Part shown: positions 1 to 7,990 of the stretch, piece after piece
Numbering within the stretch: position 1 is the stretch's first letter
Layout of the letters: each line of letters begins with the position of its first letter
DNA from: Pseudoalteromonas marina
GTDB lineage: Bacteria; Pseudomonadota; Gammaproteobacteria; Enterobacterales; Alteromonadaceae
Assembly: GCF_000238335.3 (NCBI RefSeq)
Contig: NZ_AHCB03000005.1
Location: 1-64,000, forward strand
DNA: 64,000 bases
Reading direction: 5' to 3'
The notes under the pieces: generated by a model
Database searches by the model: none
Seen by the model: the letters and a program-made list of their open reading frames with translations, nothing else
What the model was told of the DNA's origin: nothing
Position numbers and translations under genes: made by a program

Positions 1-50
1 CGATGATAGTGTAGCATTTGCTATGTGAAAGTAGGACATTACCAGGCTTC
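1..50 (+). rRNA. rrf: 5S ribosomal RNA, 3' end (partial)
   Basis: The first 50 bases match the 3' third of a gammaproteobacterial 5S rRNA, including the conserved stretch GAAAGTAGGACATTACCAGG close to the 3' end. The 5' part, and presumably the rest of an rRNA operon, lie before the window. A strong terminator follows within 10 bases. The exact mature 3' end is uncertain by a few bases. Confidence 0.88.
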
Positions 51-59
51 AAATTGTAG

Positions 60-90
60 AAAGCCCGACTAGCAATAGTCGGGCTTTTTT
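60..90 (+). terminator. Rho-independent terminator of the rRNA operon
   Basis: A 10-bp perfect stem (AAGCCCGACT at 61-70 with AGTCGGGCTT at 77-86) has a 6-base loop and runs into six T residues. It directly follows the 5S gene. Confidence 0.93.
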
Positions 91-631
91 ACGTCTGCAG
101 AAAAGTGATATTCAGCATTTCATTCTCTAAAGCGTAGCGTCTCCTAAGCGAAGCGCCTCTTTGTGAACAGTGTTTTAGTTATTCAATACACTGGCCTATG
201 ATAGGCAACATATCACTGTGACTCTCTACCGCTGAGGGCACCATGACATTCTACTGCGTAGCCACCGACTTCAAATACGAGAAAGCTGCTTCAGAAATGA
301 AGCGGCTTTTTTACTGTCTGGGGTTTAGTAAACTCACTATCCCTATACTTGAACAACTATTTTTCATGGCTACCTGATAAACAATATAATTAGATATACA
401 GTATTACTCTAGTTAACCTCATTTTACCCAGTATTCTTAATACACGGAGGGAATAACCTAGATGGTATTCAGAAATACAGCCCCTGTTTTAGATAGCATA
501 ATTTAGATTTCAGCAAGTTCCCTATATATCTCATCGACTCTTAGCAGTTATTGATCTAAGCTAATTAAAAAATAATCTTGCGTACTATATTTCAAGAGTA
601 TGTTTGATATAAAAATAACAAAGGCTTTTAT
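91..631. other. Gene-free spacer after the rRNA operon
   Basis: No convincing coding region or tRNA is visible here. The only clear structure is a second terminator hairpin at 283-312. The segment from about 120 to 280 before that hairpin is less AT-rich than the rest and could be a transcribed remnant or a short RNA, but I do not recognise it. From 330 to 631 the DNA is AT-rich and presumably carries the promoter for the VOC gene. Confidence 0.6.
283..312 (+). terminator. Second terminator-like hairpin behind the rRNA operon
   Basis: An 11-bp stem with one G-T pair (AAGCTGCTTCA with TGAAGCGGCTT), loop GAAA, is followed by a short T run. It may be a back-up terminator for the rRNA operon or the end of an unrecognised short transcript. 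Confidence 0.75.
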
Positions 632-1408
632 ATGGATAATTATCCTCAGGGTATTTTTTGTTGGTCAGAGCTTTGCACACATAATTGGAAAGAAGGTAAA
701 GCTTTTTATACCTCTCTATTTGATTGGGGTTATGATGATCAGCCAATTGGCGATGGTATTTTTTACACTATGCTCCAGAAAGAGGGTGACGACATTGCCG
801 CTATGTACGAAATGCCAAAAGAGCAAATTCAGGAGAGTGTTCCAAGCAGTTGGTTAACTTACATTGCTGTAGATGATGTAGATCATTGTGCAATTAAAGC
901 GAAAGAGCTTGGGGCTAAAATAATTGCGGGTCCGCACAATGTTATGGATGCAGGTCGTATGCTTATGTTTACTGATCCGGGGGGAGCAACCGTTGCATTA
1001 TGGCAAGGAAAAGATCATAAAGGATGTAAACGTTTATCAGAGCTATCAACGCCTTATTGGCATGAGTTAGCGACGCGAAATAGCAAAGTAAGTAATGAGT
1101 TTTACTGTGCTTTACTAGGTTGGAAGAGCGAAGTGAAACCTATGGACAACATGGAATATACTTTATTTATGGTAGACGGTAAGCCGATTGCTGGAATGCT
1201 GGAAATGAGTAGCGAATGGCCTGATGATGTCCCACCTCATTGGATGATTTACTTTGCAGTTGACGACTGTGATTCTGCCCTTAATAAGGCGAAAAAGCTG
1301 GGAGCCCAAGTATGTGTACCTTCTACTACAGTACCAGACGTTGGCCGATTTGGTGTTCTTTGTGATCCTCAAGGTGCTGTTTTTTCGGTGATCCAAACGA
1401 AGGATTAA
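632..1408 (+). CDS. VOC (glyoxalase/dioxygenase-fold) family protein, two tandem domains
   Basis: This 258-residue protein consists of two related halves. Each opens with a similar motif: CWSEL followed by a FYTSLFDW-like stretch near residues 10-32, and YWHEL followed by FYCALLGW near 140-165. This is the duplicated beta-alpha-beta fold of the vicinal oxygen chelate superfamily, close to the Cfp30B/27-kDa antigen type. Members bind a metal or small ligand, but the substrate cannot be read from sequence. There is no signal peptide, so it should be cytoplasmic. The ATG at 632 is preceded by an AAAGG-like ribosome site. A 600-857 reading frame overlapping it in another frame is a shadow. It appears monocistronic. 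Confidence 0.85.
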   Translation: MDNYPQGIFCWSELCTHNWKEGKAFYTSLFDWGYDDQPIGDGIFYTMLQKEGDDIAAMYEMPKEQIQESVPSSWLTYIAVDDVDHCAIKAKELGAKIIAGPHNVMDAGRMLMFTDPGGATVALWQGKDHKGCKRLSELSTPYWHELATRNSKVSNEFYCALLGWKSEVKPMDNMEYTLFMVDGKPIAGMLEMSSEWPDDVPPHWMIYFAVDDCDSALNKAKKLGAQVCVPSTTVPDVGRFGVLCDPQGAVFSVIQTKD

Positions 1409-1543
1409 AGCGTTTACAATATGCTGATAAGTACATGAGAGAGTTGTCTTGCACTTTGCTACTTTGGTTATTGGCATTAACGTTTAATTTTTTGTTATTT
1501 TGTTATAATGCCAGTTATATAAATTATGCATGTTGAGTAGACA

Positions 1544-1906
1544 ATGGAATTTGAACAAGATAGCAATTTAATGCTGCCGTTATTTTTATTAAACGAGTCC
1601 TTAAGTGAAAGGGATGTAGAGCAGCCTGATTTTGAAATATCAGTAGCGCTCGATGATGAGTTACTTGCTCAAATTTGCCAAAATCCCTCAGAGGACAGCA
1701 GCATAGCTATTACAATAACAAGTTATGAGCTGTTAATAGCCGATCCTTCTTACAAATATATGTTAGAACAATCACACCACGCGCAAATAACTTTAAATCA
1801 TGGTCCTGTATTGAGTGTTGTACTAAATACTGAGGATCAAGATGTATTTATATCTCCGCAGATGGATATGATGCCGACCTTTGATTTAGGTGATGAAGGC
1901 GAATGA
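1544..1906 (+). CDS. Small acidic hypothetical protein coupled to cti
   Basis: I do not recognise this 120-residue protein. It is strongly acidic, has no signal peptide or membrane segment, and has no cysteines apart from one near residue 45. Alternating hydrophobic stretches such as ISVALDDELL and SIAITITSYELL suggest a small alpha/beta domain. The C-terminus is a flexible Met/Asp/Glu-rich tail. Its stop codon overlaps the start of the fatty acid cis/trans isomerase gene in an ATGA arrangement, so the two are probably translated together. That makes a role alongside membrane lipid isomerisation plausible, but this is inference from position only. Confidence 0.75.
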   Translation: MEFEQDSNLMLPLFLLNESLSERDVEQPDFEISVALDDELLAQICQNPSEDSSIAITITSYELLIADPSYKYMLEQSHHAQITLNHGPVLSVVLNTEDQDVFISPQMDMMPTFDLGDEGE

Positions 1907-4233
1907 ATAAACTCATAGGCATCGTTACATTAGTTATTTTAAGTGGTTGTGCATACTTAGGTAATGCTCACTACAATGAGCTATTTGGCACTGAGCAGGC
2001 CCAGCAGCGTATCGTATCTCATACTACTGGCGAAGGGGCTAATTTTTTACAGAATGTGAAACCGGTGCTCGATACTCGGTGTGTTGTGTGTCATGGTTGT
2101 TACGATGCACCTTGTCAGTTAAAGCTATCATCCCCTGAAGGAATAGATAGAGGGGTAAGCAAAGACCTTGTTTACGACGGAACTCGTTTACTTGCTACAA
2201 CGCCGAGTAGATTGTTATTTGATGCTACAACCACAGAGCAATGGCGAGAAAAGAACTTTACTCCTGTTTTAAATGAGCGAGTACAAACTGAGGAAGCTAA
2301 CTTAGCTGGTAGCGTCTTGTTTAATAGTTTAGTACTGAAACAAAGCCATGAATTGCCTGCAAATGAAATATTAAATAATGAATTTGATTTTTCGCTGAGC
2401 CGCTCTCAAACCTGTGCCACTATGGGAGAATTTGATCAATTAGCGGGTGAGCAACCTCATGCTGGTATGCCTTATGGATTACCGGGCGTATCCCGTGATG
2501 AATTTAATCATTTGCAGAAGTGGCTCAAAGCAGGCGGTAAAATGGCGCATATTGACCCGCCAACAGAGTTTGAACTTGAGCAGGTAAAGCGTTGGGAAGC
2601 ATTTTTAAACCAAGATGATTTGAAGTATCAGTTATCGGCTCGCTATATATACGAGCATTGGTTTTTAGCTCACATATATTTTGATCAAAAGACCCCTGAT
2701 AACTTTTTTAAGCTCGTCCGTTCGAGCACACCTCCAGGCGAAAAAATAAAATTAATAAGCACACGTCGACCTTATGACGACCCTAAAGTTAACCGTGTTT
2801 ACTACCGATTTTTGCATGATCGCAGCACTGTTTTATCTAAAACTCACTTACCTCTTAAGCTAAATGATGAAAAGTTGACGCGCTTGTACCAACAGTTCAT
2901 TGCACCAGAGTATACGGTTAAAAGTATGCCTAGCTATAAGGCAGAGTCTGCATCTAATCCGTTTAAAACGTTTGAAGTGATCCCAATTGATTCTAAATAT
3001 CAGTTTATGCTTGATGAAGCTGAGTTGATTATTATGGGCTTTATTAAAGGGCCTGTCTGTCGTGGTCAGATAGCGTTAAATGTGATTAACGACCACTTTT
3101 GGGTTGCTTTTGCTGATCCAAATAAAGTGGCCACCCCAGCGGTTGGACAAATGATAATGCAGCATGAAGACGCACTTGAATTACCAGCTGCAGAAGAAAG
3201 TAATGCGTTCCCTATTGCTAATTGGGTTAAATACTCAGCTCTGGAGCAAAAGTATTTGAAAGCAAAGGTCAATTTAGCAAATGAGATGTTTAAAGGCGGT
3301 GAGCATTTAACAACAGATTTATTGTGGAAAGGAGATGGCCATAATAAAAATGCAGCACTGACTATTTTTCGTCATTTTGACAGTGCCACTGTGGTGAAAG
3401 GTTTTATTGGCCAAGAGCCAAAAACAACTTGGATTTTAGATTATGCCTTATTCGAGCGTATACATTATTTACTGGTTGCTGGTTTTGATGTTTACGGCAA
3501 TATTGGGCACCAGTTAGTCACGCGTTTATATATGGATTTTTTACGCCTAGAAGGAGAACAAAACTTCTTAGCATTATTACCAGAAAACAAACGAGATAAA
3601 ATCAAAGGCCAGTGGTATCGCAAATCACCACCAAGTCTTGCTGAGTTTTTTAAAAATAACCGTGAGTTTAGTCAGCCAAGCGGAATAACTTATAAAACAA
3701 ACACCCCTCAAAAAGAATTGTATGCATTAATGAAAGAGGCGCTAAGTCCAGTGCTAAGTGAGCACTACGATTATAAGCAAGTACCTAAATCGTTAAGTGC
3801 CATTAATACTATGCCGGCAAAAGCAGTAAATTTATTACCGCAGTTATCGTTTGTATTAGTAAAGCAAGATGACGATAGCCATAACGCTTATACAATTATT
3901 CATCACAATGCGCATTACAATATTTCGAGCTTGTTAAATGAAGACGGTCAACGAGCTTTTGAAGAAGACACGGCAACAATCGTCCCTGGTTTTATAGGTG
4001 ACTACCCAGCCTCTATTTGGTATTTAAATAATGAACAACAGGTTGAGGCTTTTGCTGAACAGTTACCTATGATGCAAGTAGAAGCTGATTACGCAGCCTT
4101 AAAAACTAAATTTGGAATTAGACGTTCTCATCCACAGTTTTGGCAATACAGCGATATTTTACACGCAACAGCAAAAAAATACCGTGGTGTTGAATATGGC
4201 TTGTTCGATTACAACCGTTTAGAAAACAGATAG
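1903..4233 (+). CDS. cti: Fatty acid cis/trans isomerase, haem-binding lipoprotein
   Basis: Cti converts cis to trans unsaturated fatty acids in existing phospholipids, which stiffens the membrane under solvent, heat or salt stress. The 776-residue length is normal for the family. The N-terminus has a short hydrophobic segment ending in the lipobox LSGC (Cys16), so the protein is likely lipid-anchored and faces the periplasm. A c-type haem motif CVVCH lies at residues 60-64, as expected for Cti. The rest matches the long Cti domain in overall character. The gene overlaps the preceding small gene by 4 bases and ends at a terminator, forming a two-gene unit. The lipoprotein signal differs from the cleaved signal of Pseudomonas Cti as I recall it. 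Confidence 0.88.
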   Translation: MNKLIGIVTLVILSGCAYLGNAHYNELFGTEQAQQRIVSHTTGEGANFLQNVKPVLDTRCVVCHGCYDAPCQLKLSSPEGIDRGVSKDLVYDGTRLLATTPSRLLFDATTTEQWREKNFTPVLNERVQTEEANLAGSVLFNSLVLKQSHELPANEILNNEFDFSLSRSQTCATMGEFDQLAGEQPHAGMPYGLPGVSRDEFNHLQKWLKAGGKMAHIDPPTEFELEQVKRWEAFLNQDDLKYQLSARYIYEHWFLAHIYFDQKTPDNFFKLVRSSTPPGEKIKLISTRRPYDDPKVNRVYYRFLHDRSTVLSKTHLPLKLNDEKLTRLYQQFIAPEYTVKSMPSYKAESASNPFKTFEVIPIDSKYQFMLDEAELIIMGFIKGPVCRGQIALNVINDHFWVAFADPNKVATPAVGQMIMQHEDALELPAAEESNAFPIANWVKYSALEQKYLKAKVNLANEMFKGGEHLTTDLLWKGDGHNKNAALTIFRHFDSATVVKGFIGQEPKTTWILDYALFERIHYLLVAGFDVYGNIGHQLVTRLYMDFLRLEGEQNFLALLPENKRDKIKGQWYRKSPPSLAEFFKNNREFSQPSGITYKTNTPQKELYALMKEALSPVLSEHYDYKQVPKSLSAINTMPAKAVNLLPQLSFVLVKQDDDSHNAYTIIHHNAHYNISSLLNEDGQRAFEEDTATIVPGFIGDYPASIWYLNNEQQVEAFAEQLPMMQVEADYAALKTKFGIRRSHPQFWQYSDILHATAKKYRGVEYGLFDYNRLENR

Positions 4234-4248
4234 TAAGCCCTCTTATAT

Positions 4249-4274
4249 AGCCCAGCTCTGAGTTGGGCTTTTTT
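4249..4274 (+). terminator. Terminator after cti
   Basis: The stem AGCCCA/TGGGCT, extendable by further pairs around GCTCTGAG, is followed by a T run. It sits 15 bases after the cti stop codon. Confidence 0.85.
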
Positions 4275-4342
4275 ATATTTATAGGTTAAGCATAGATATT
4301 GATGTAATTGGACTACACTTAAACCAAAAAGTTAGGCTAACT

Positions 4343-6064
4343 ATGTTTGAAGTTGTCGCAAATATTCGCCTACGTAATCGGTGGGCATTAATCGCTATTG
4401 CGCTATTAATTAGTGTTTCTGTATCACTAATGCAGTACTTTTTTTCAGTACAGAAAAATGATGCAAACATTATTAACATTGCTGGTAAACAGCGAATGCT
4501 GTCGCAAAAAATTGCATGGCATGGTGATAAGTTATTAACCTCGCAAGTTCCTAGTACTAGTCATCAGCAGTCTTTAGATGCATCGCTCAGCCTATTTAAA
4601 GCAAACCATCAATATTTATTGTTAAAAAACGATAATGGTCAATATAAATACCTCAGCCCTGAGCTTATAAAGTTATATATACAACCACCTGTTGAGCTAG
4701 ATTTGCGCGTGCAAAAATTTATCCAACAGGTAGAAGGGCTGCTGTATAAACAGGAAAAAATAAACCCCGATGTGTTTTCTGTTAAGCGCATGGAAGAGTT
4801 ACTAAAGTATTTAGATCAAGCTGTTGGCTTATTTGAAAAAGCGTCCGTTAAAAAAGTGGCGTGGGTGTCTTCAGCCGAGCTGTTTTTTTGGTTGCTAACT
4901 ATGTTATTGCTTATTGGTGTATTACGTTTTGTGTTCATACCGATGGAAAAGCAGATCACTAAGGCGTTATCAAAGTATCAACAGCAAAAAGATTTTGCGC
5001 AGCAAGTGAGTAAAAATAAAGAACACTTTATAGCTCGAGCAAGTCATGAGTTTAGAACGCCCCTACAAGGTTTTGTTACCTCGATTGATTCGTTAGAGGT
5101 CAGTAATAGCCAAAAATCGATTAAAACACAGGCCTCTTATTGCGCATCAAGAATAATAGCAATGCTTGACGAACTTCAAGATTTACAGGCGCTTAGTTTG
5201 GGCCGTTGGGCATTAAAACCGTCAAATGAAAACTTACTTCAGTCATTCAATAAAGTGCTTTTAGGGTATGAATTTGGTTACAACCAAAAAGGCATTGCCT
5301 TAGTTAGAGCACTTGATTCGACACTTGACCAAGCTATAAAACTAGATCATCAACGCTTTCAGCAAGTGTTAGCTGAGTTAGTTGGCAACGCATTAAAGTT
5401 TACAGAAGAGGGGGCTGTTACTGTTAAGGCTTGTGTTAGCAATAAGCAATTAACAGTAACAATAACGGATACAGGTTCAGGGTTAACCAAGCCAGTCAGC
5501 AGGTCAACCTTTGATTCATCTAATCAAAATAATCACTTTCAAGGGTTAAGAACAGGCCTTGCAAGGGTGCAGTACATTGTTGATGCTTTTGACGGAAATA
5601 TTGTGTTTGAAAATACATCGCCAAATGGGGTGTGCGTTACGCTGAAAATGCCCGTTGTGATTGATGAAAGTCCACCTTCGTTAAGTGCACTGTTACCTAA
5701 AAATATGCATTGTTTAGTTGTTGAAGATAACCCGTTAAACATGCACATTTTAACCCGTATTCTTTCACAGCTTAACTACAGCTATGAATGTGCAAAAAAC
5801 GGAAAGGTCGCATGCGAGATGGCAACTAAAAACGAATACCAAGTCATTTTTATGGATTTAAATATGCCAATAATGGATGGCTTTGAGGCTATTAAAAAAA
5901 TACGCATTTTTGACGCTAATACGCCTATTATTGTGGTTACCGCTAATACATCAGAAAGTGATATTGCAATTACCACTCAATTAGGTGCAAATGGGCATGT
6001 TTTTAAACCTATCAGCACGCAAGCGTTAGCTGAAGTGTTAATAGGTAGCTTAAACCCTAAATAA
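4343..6064 (+). CDS. Hybrid sensor histidine kinase with PilJ-type N-terminal sensor and receiver domain
   Basis: This 573-residue membrane kinase has a transmembrane helix near 15-34, a periplasmic region with the motif IAGKQRMLSQKI (46-57), and a second helix near 180-200. That motif is typical of the PilJ/NarX-like helical sensor. The cytoplasmic part holds a HisKA domain with the phospho-accepting His235 in SHEFRTP, an ATPase domain with N-box Asn349, the DTGSG loop at 376-380 and a GL-rich lid near 401-407. A C-terminal receiver domain follows, with acidic pocket Glu461/Asp462, phospho-acceptor Asp505 and Lys555. All catalytic residues appear intact. No response regulator is adjacent, so it is an orphan and its output partner is unknown. 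The signal sensed cannot be told from sequence. Confidence 0.88.
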   Translation: MFEVVANIRLRNRWALIAIALLISVSVSLMQYFFSVQKNDANIINIAGKQRMLSQKIAWHGDKLLTSQVPSTSHQQSLDASLSLFKANHQYLLLKNDNGQYKYLSPELIKLYIQPPVELDLRVQKFIQQVEGLLYKQEKINPDVFSVKRMEELLKYLDQAVGLFEKASVKKVAWVSSAELFFWLLTMLLLIGVLRFVFIPMEKQITKALSKYQQQKDFAQQVSKNKEHFIARASHEFRTPLQGFVTSIDSLEVSNSQKSIKTQASYCASRIIAMLDELQDLQALSLGRWALKPSNENLLQSFNKVLLGYEFGYNQKGIALVRALDSTLDQAIKLDHQRFQQVLAELVGNALKFTEEGAVTVKACVSNKQLTVTITDTGSGLTKPVSRSTFDSSNQNNHFQGLRTGLARVQYIVDAFDGNIVFENTSPNGVCVTLKMPVVIDESPPSLSALLPKNMHCLVVEDNPLNMHILTRILSQLNYSYECAKNGKVACEMATKNEYQVIFMDLNMPIMDGFEAIKKIRIFDANTPIIVVTANTSESDIAITTQLGANGHVFKPISTQALAEVLIGSLNPK

Positions 6065-6443
6065 TAAATTGATTATATAGCGTTATTTTCAGCGTTAATT
6101 TAGTAAAAATTATTTGCAATAGGCAACCTAAAACGCTCAATTGGTCTTTTTCAAAGAGAGGTTCTATTTGAGAAAATTACATGTATTTTTTCTGTATGTG
6201 GGATACCACTTAATCACCTTGTGGGGCTAAACGTGTCGCCTTCTGCGCTATAAAACGCCTATTTAGAAAAATTGAACAACGAAAATTCAACTTGTTATCA
6301 ACAGTGTTTTTTAAATCAAAATCGGTTTCTTAATTAGTATTTGTTGAACTTAGCGCATTGATTTACGTTTTTTAATAGAGCTTAAACTAATAATATTAGC
6401 AACCCTTAGGGCAATTAATATCGCCCTAGGTATAACAATGAGG
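6065..6443. other. Intergenic region between convergent genes
   Basis: No gene is seen. It holds one copy of the dispersed repeat described at 6203-6342. Near 6397-6418 there is a short inverted repeat (TAGGGC ... GCCCTA) without a T run, which may help end the transcript of the gene at 6444 on the minus strand. Confidence 0.6.
6203..6342. repeat. Dispersed intergenic repeat, diverged copy
   Basis: This segment can be aligned by eye with the element at 38438-38603. Both start with ATACCA, then share GGGGCTAAA, GTGTCG, TCTGCG and ATTTAGAA in the same order and at similar spacing, followed by a TATCAACA-like stretch and a TAATTA-rich right end. The similarity is patchy, so this copy is old. 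The boundaries are approximate. Confidence 0.6.
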
Positions 6444-7322
6444 TTAGAGTCGAGTAACACTGAAACCTTTATCTTTTAACTGCTTTATTAAACCATGCTG
6501 CTCTGGTAAGTGCAGCGCGCCTACTGCAATAAATAGCTTTTCGTTATTTAAGCGAGGAACAAGTTGCTCTACCCATTTGTTATTACGGTTTATTAGCATG
6601 ACTTGCTCGCTTATTTCACCATAATTACTCTCGTCAAAACTCATGTTGTAGTACTCGGTAAGCGTATCCATATCGCCATTTTTCCACGCGTTTACTAGCT
6701 TAATAAAGTATGTATTAATATCGCTAAGCTGCTCGAAGGTTTCTTCAATCATTTCGTTACTTAATAGCGCCATACCATCAAACATTTGTAACTGCTGCTC
6801 TAGGGTTTCTAGTTCACCAATTTTTATGTTGTGCTCTTTAGCGTAAGCAAGTACTTGCTTGTCTATACCTGTTTGATCAGAAAAGCCTGCATTTTGAAAC
6901 TCAATTTGCATCATAGTCACCATTACAGCCCAAGGTTTGAAGTTGCTAAACATAGCAATATCAATCGATTTTTTTGCAAAGTAATTTTTAAGCTTATTGT
7001 AGTTTTGTTTTGATAGTTCTGTTTGTAATGTTTTGCCATTTTTAAGCATCATTAACGGCATGGAGCGCTGTTGCATCTCAAATGGAGTCAGTTTACTAAT
7101 ATCCACTTCTACAATAACGTGTTCGCTCTCATCAATCGCTTTGGTAACGTTTGCTGGTAAGCCTTTCATGCTGGCGTCACCTACATGTACGGTGCCAAAC
7201 AAATACGAGCTAGTGCCATTTTTTTCTACTTTATATAAAGCCGGTGCCGCAACGTTATTAAAACTAAGTACTGTAAATAGCACCATAATAAAAAAATGAC
7301 TAATACGAGGTATCGCTTTCAT
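6444..7322 (-). CDS. TraB/GumN family protein, secreted
   Basis: The protein has a cleavable-looking signal peptide of about 26 residues (MKAIPRIS, a hydrophobic core, then NVAA). The mature part carries the family hallmarks: YLFGTVHVGD just after the N-terminus, an EVDIS motif, a GIDK segment and a C-terminal AVGALHLP motif. TraB/GumN proteins have an EreA/ChaN-like fold with conserved GxxH and Glu residues and are suspected metal-dependent hydrolases, but no firm activity is known. I chose the ATG at 7322 over the upstream in-frame start at 7358 because AAGGAC lies at the right distance before it and because it starts the signal peptide. It appears to be a single-gene unit. Confidence 0.85.
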   Translation of the reverse strand: MKAIPRISHFFIMVLFTVLSFNNVAAPALYKVEKNGTSSYLFGTVHVGDASMKGLPANVTKAIDESEHVIVEVDISKLTPFEMQQRSMPLMMLKNGKTLQTELSKQNYNKLKNYFAKKSIDIAMFSNFKPWAVMVTMMQIEFQNAGFSDQTGIDKQVLAYAKEHNIKIGELETLEQQLQMFDGMALLSNEMIEETFEQLSDINTYFIKLVNAWKNGDMDTLTEYYNMSFDESNYGEISEQVMLINRNNKWVEQLVPRLNNEKLFIAVGALHLPEQHGLIKQLKDKGFSVTRL

Positions 7323-7811
7323 GGTTTGTCCTTCAAATCCTGTTGTTGAGTTACACAAATACTAACCTAAATTTGCCTATACAGCAGTGCTAAATTTAGT
7401 ATTTATCAATCGTCTTTTGTGAGGTTATTGGTACTAATATGTGCGCTCAGTGGAGTATTTGTTCTATTTACGTTTTTTGATTTAGTACAGTCGCAAACCA
7501 TGATTATTAAAACTATTCGGAAGGTCTAAACACTATTTGTATAAAAAATTAATTTAATTTTTACTAAAACTCAAAAATTAATCAAACCATAAATGGGGAA
7601 TATAAGAATAGTGAATTTCTATACTTTAAATTAAAACATAAAAATTCCGTTATGGTTGTATTTAGTGAATTTTAAAACCACTTAATTTGGTTTTTCGTGC
7701 TTTTTTTGAATTGAGTTTGGTGTTGACTTAAGCCACTCAGCGCGGTACTAATACATAACAGAGCGAAAGATGAACTTTCGCAACAGATTATTTAAATTTG
7801 GTGTTAATTAC
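7323..7811. other. Divergent promoter region upstream of the ilv leader
   Basis: AT-rich non-coding DNA between the TraB-family gene (minus) and the ilv leader (plus). The only specific element I can support is the sigma-70-like promoter at 7723-7751. No gene or repeat is visible between 7359 and 7720. Confidence 0.6.
7723..7751 (+). promoter_or_regulatory. Probable sigma-70 promoter of the ilv operon
   Basis: TTGACT (7723-7728) is separated by 17 bases from TACTAA (7746-7751), which would start transcription near 7758. That is about 55 bases before the leader peptide. The position and the good -35 box support it; the -10 box is only a 4/6 match. Confidence 0.6.
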
Positions 7812-7880
7812 ATGCTTACAACTGCACTTAAACTAGTCCTGATTATTATCGTGGTGATTATTCCCGCGAGGGCTTTGTAG
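7812..7880 (+). CDS. ilvL: ilv operon leader peptide
   Basis: This 22-codon open frame begins with ATG and is dominated by Leu, Ile and Val codons in its centre (residues LVLIIIVVII at positions 8-17), followed by PARAL and a TAG stop. E. coli IlvL has the same composition and the same location before ilvG. Translation of these codons measures the supply of charged Ile, Val and Leu tRNA. The end of the frame covers GAGGGCTTT (7868-7876), which can pair with the left arm of the downstream terminator, as an attenuation mechanism requires. It is too short to be found by length-based gene callers. Confidence 0.9.
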   Translation: MLTTALKLVLIIIVVIIPARAL

Positions 7881-7899
7881 TGCTATAAACTTGAGCATT

Positions 7900-7942
7900 A
7901 AAAAGCCCTCCGCACTTAACAGTTCGGAGGGCTTTTTAGTTT
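7900..7942 (+). terminator. ilv attenuator terminator
   Basis: A 13-bp perfect stem pairs 7900-7912 with 7925-7937 and is followed by T-rich sequence. Its left arm contains AAAGCCCTC, which is exactly complementary to GAGGGCTTT at 7868-7876 inside the end of ilvL. The two pairings exclude each other, giving terminator and antiterminator forms. A ribosome stalled on the Ile/Val codons leaves 7868-7876 free and permits read-through; a ribosome reaching the stop codon covers it and permits termination. Confidence 0.9.
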
Positions 7943-7990
7943 TAAGGGTAAAAATTAATTAGGTTGTCACTGAAGAATGAGGATTTATTA

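Noticed and set aside
600..857. An 85-residue frame before and inside the VOC gene.
   Set aside because: It overlaps the well-supported VOC protein in another frame and matches nothing I know.
7964..7990. TTG start for ilvG, nine codons upstream.
   Set aside because: The family begins at the ATG 7991 equivalent, which has a GAGG ribosome site, and the catalytic Glu then falls at residue 47 as in E. coli.
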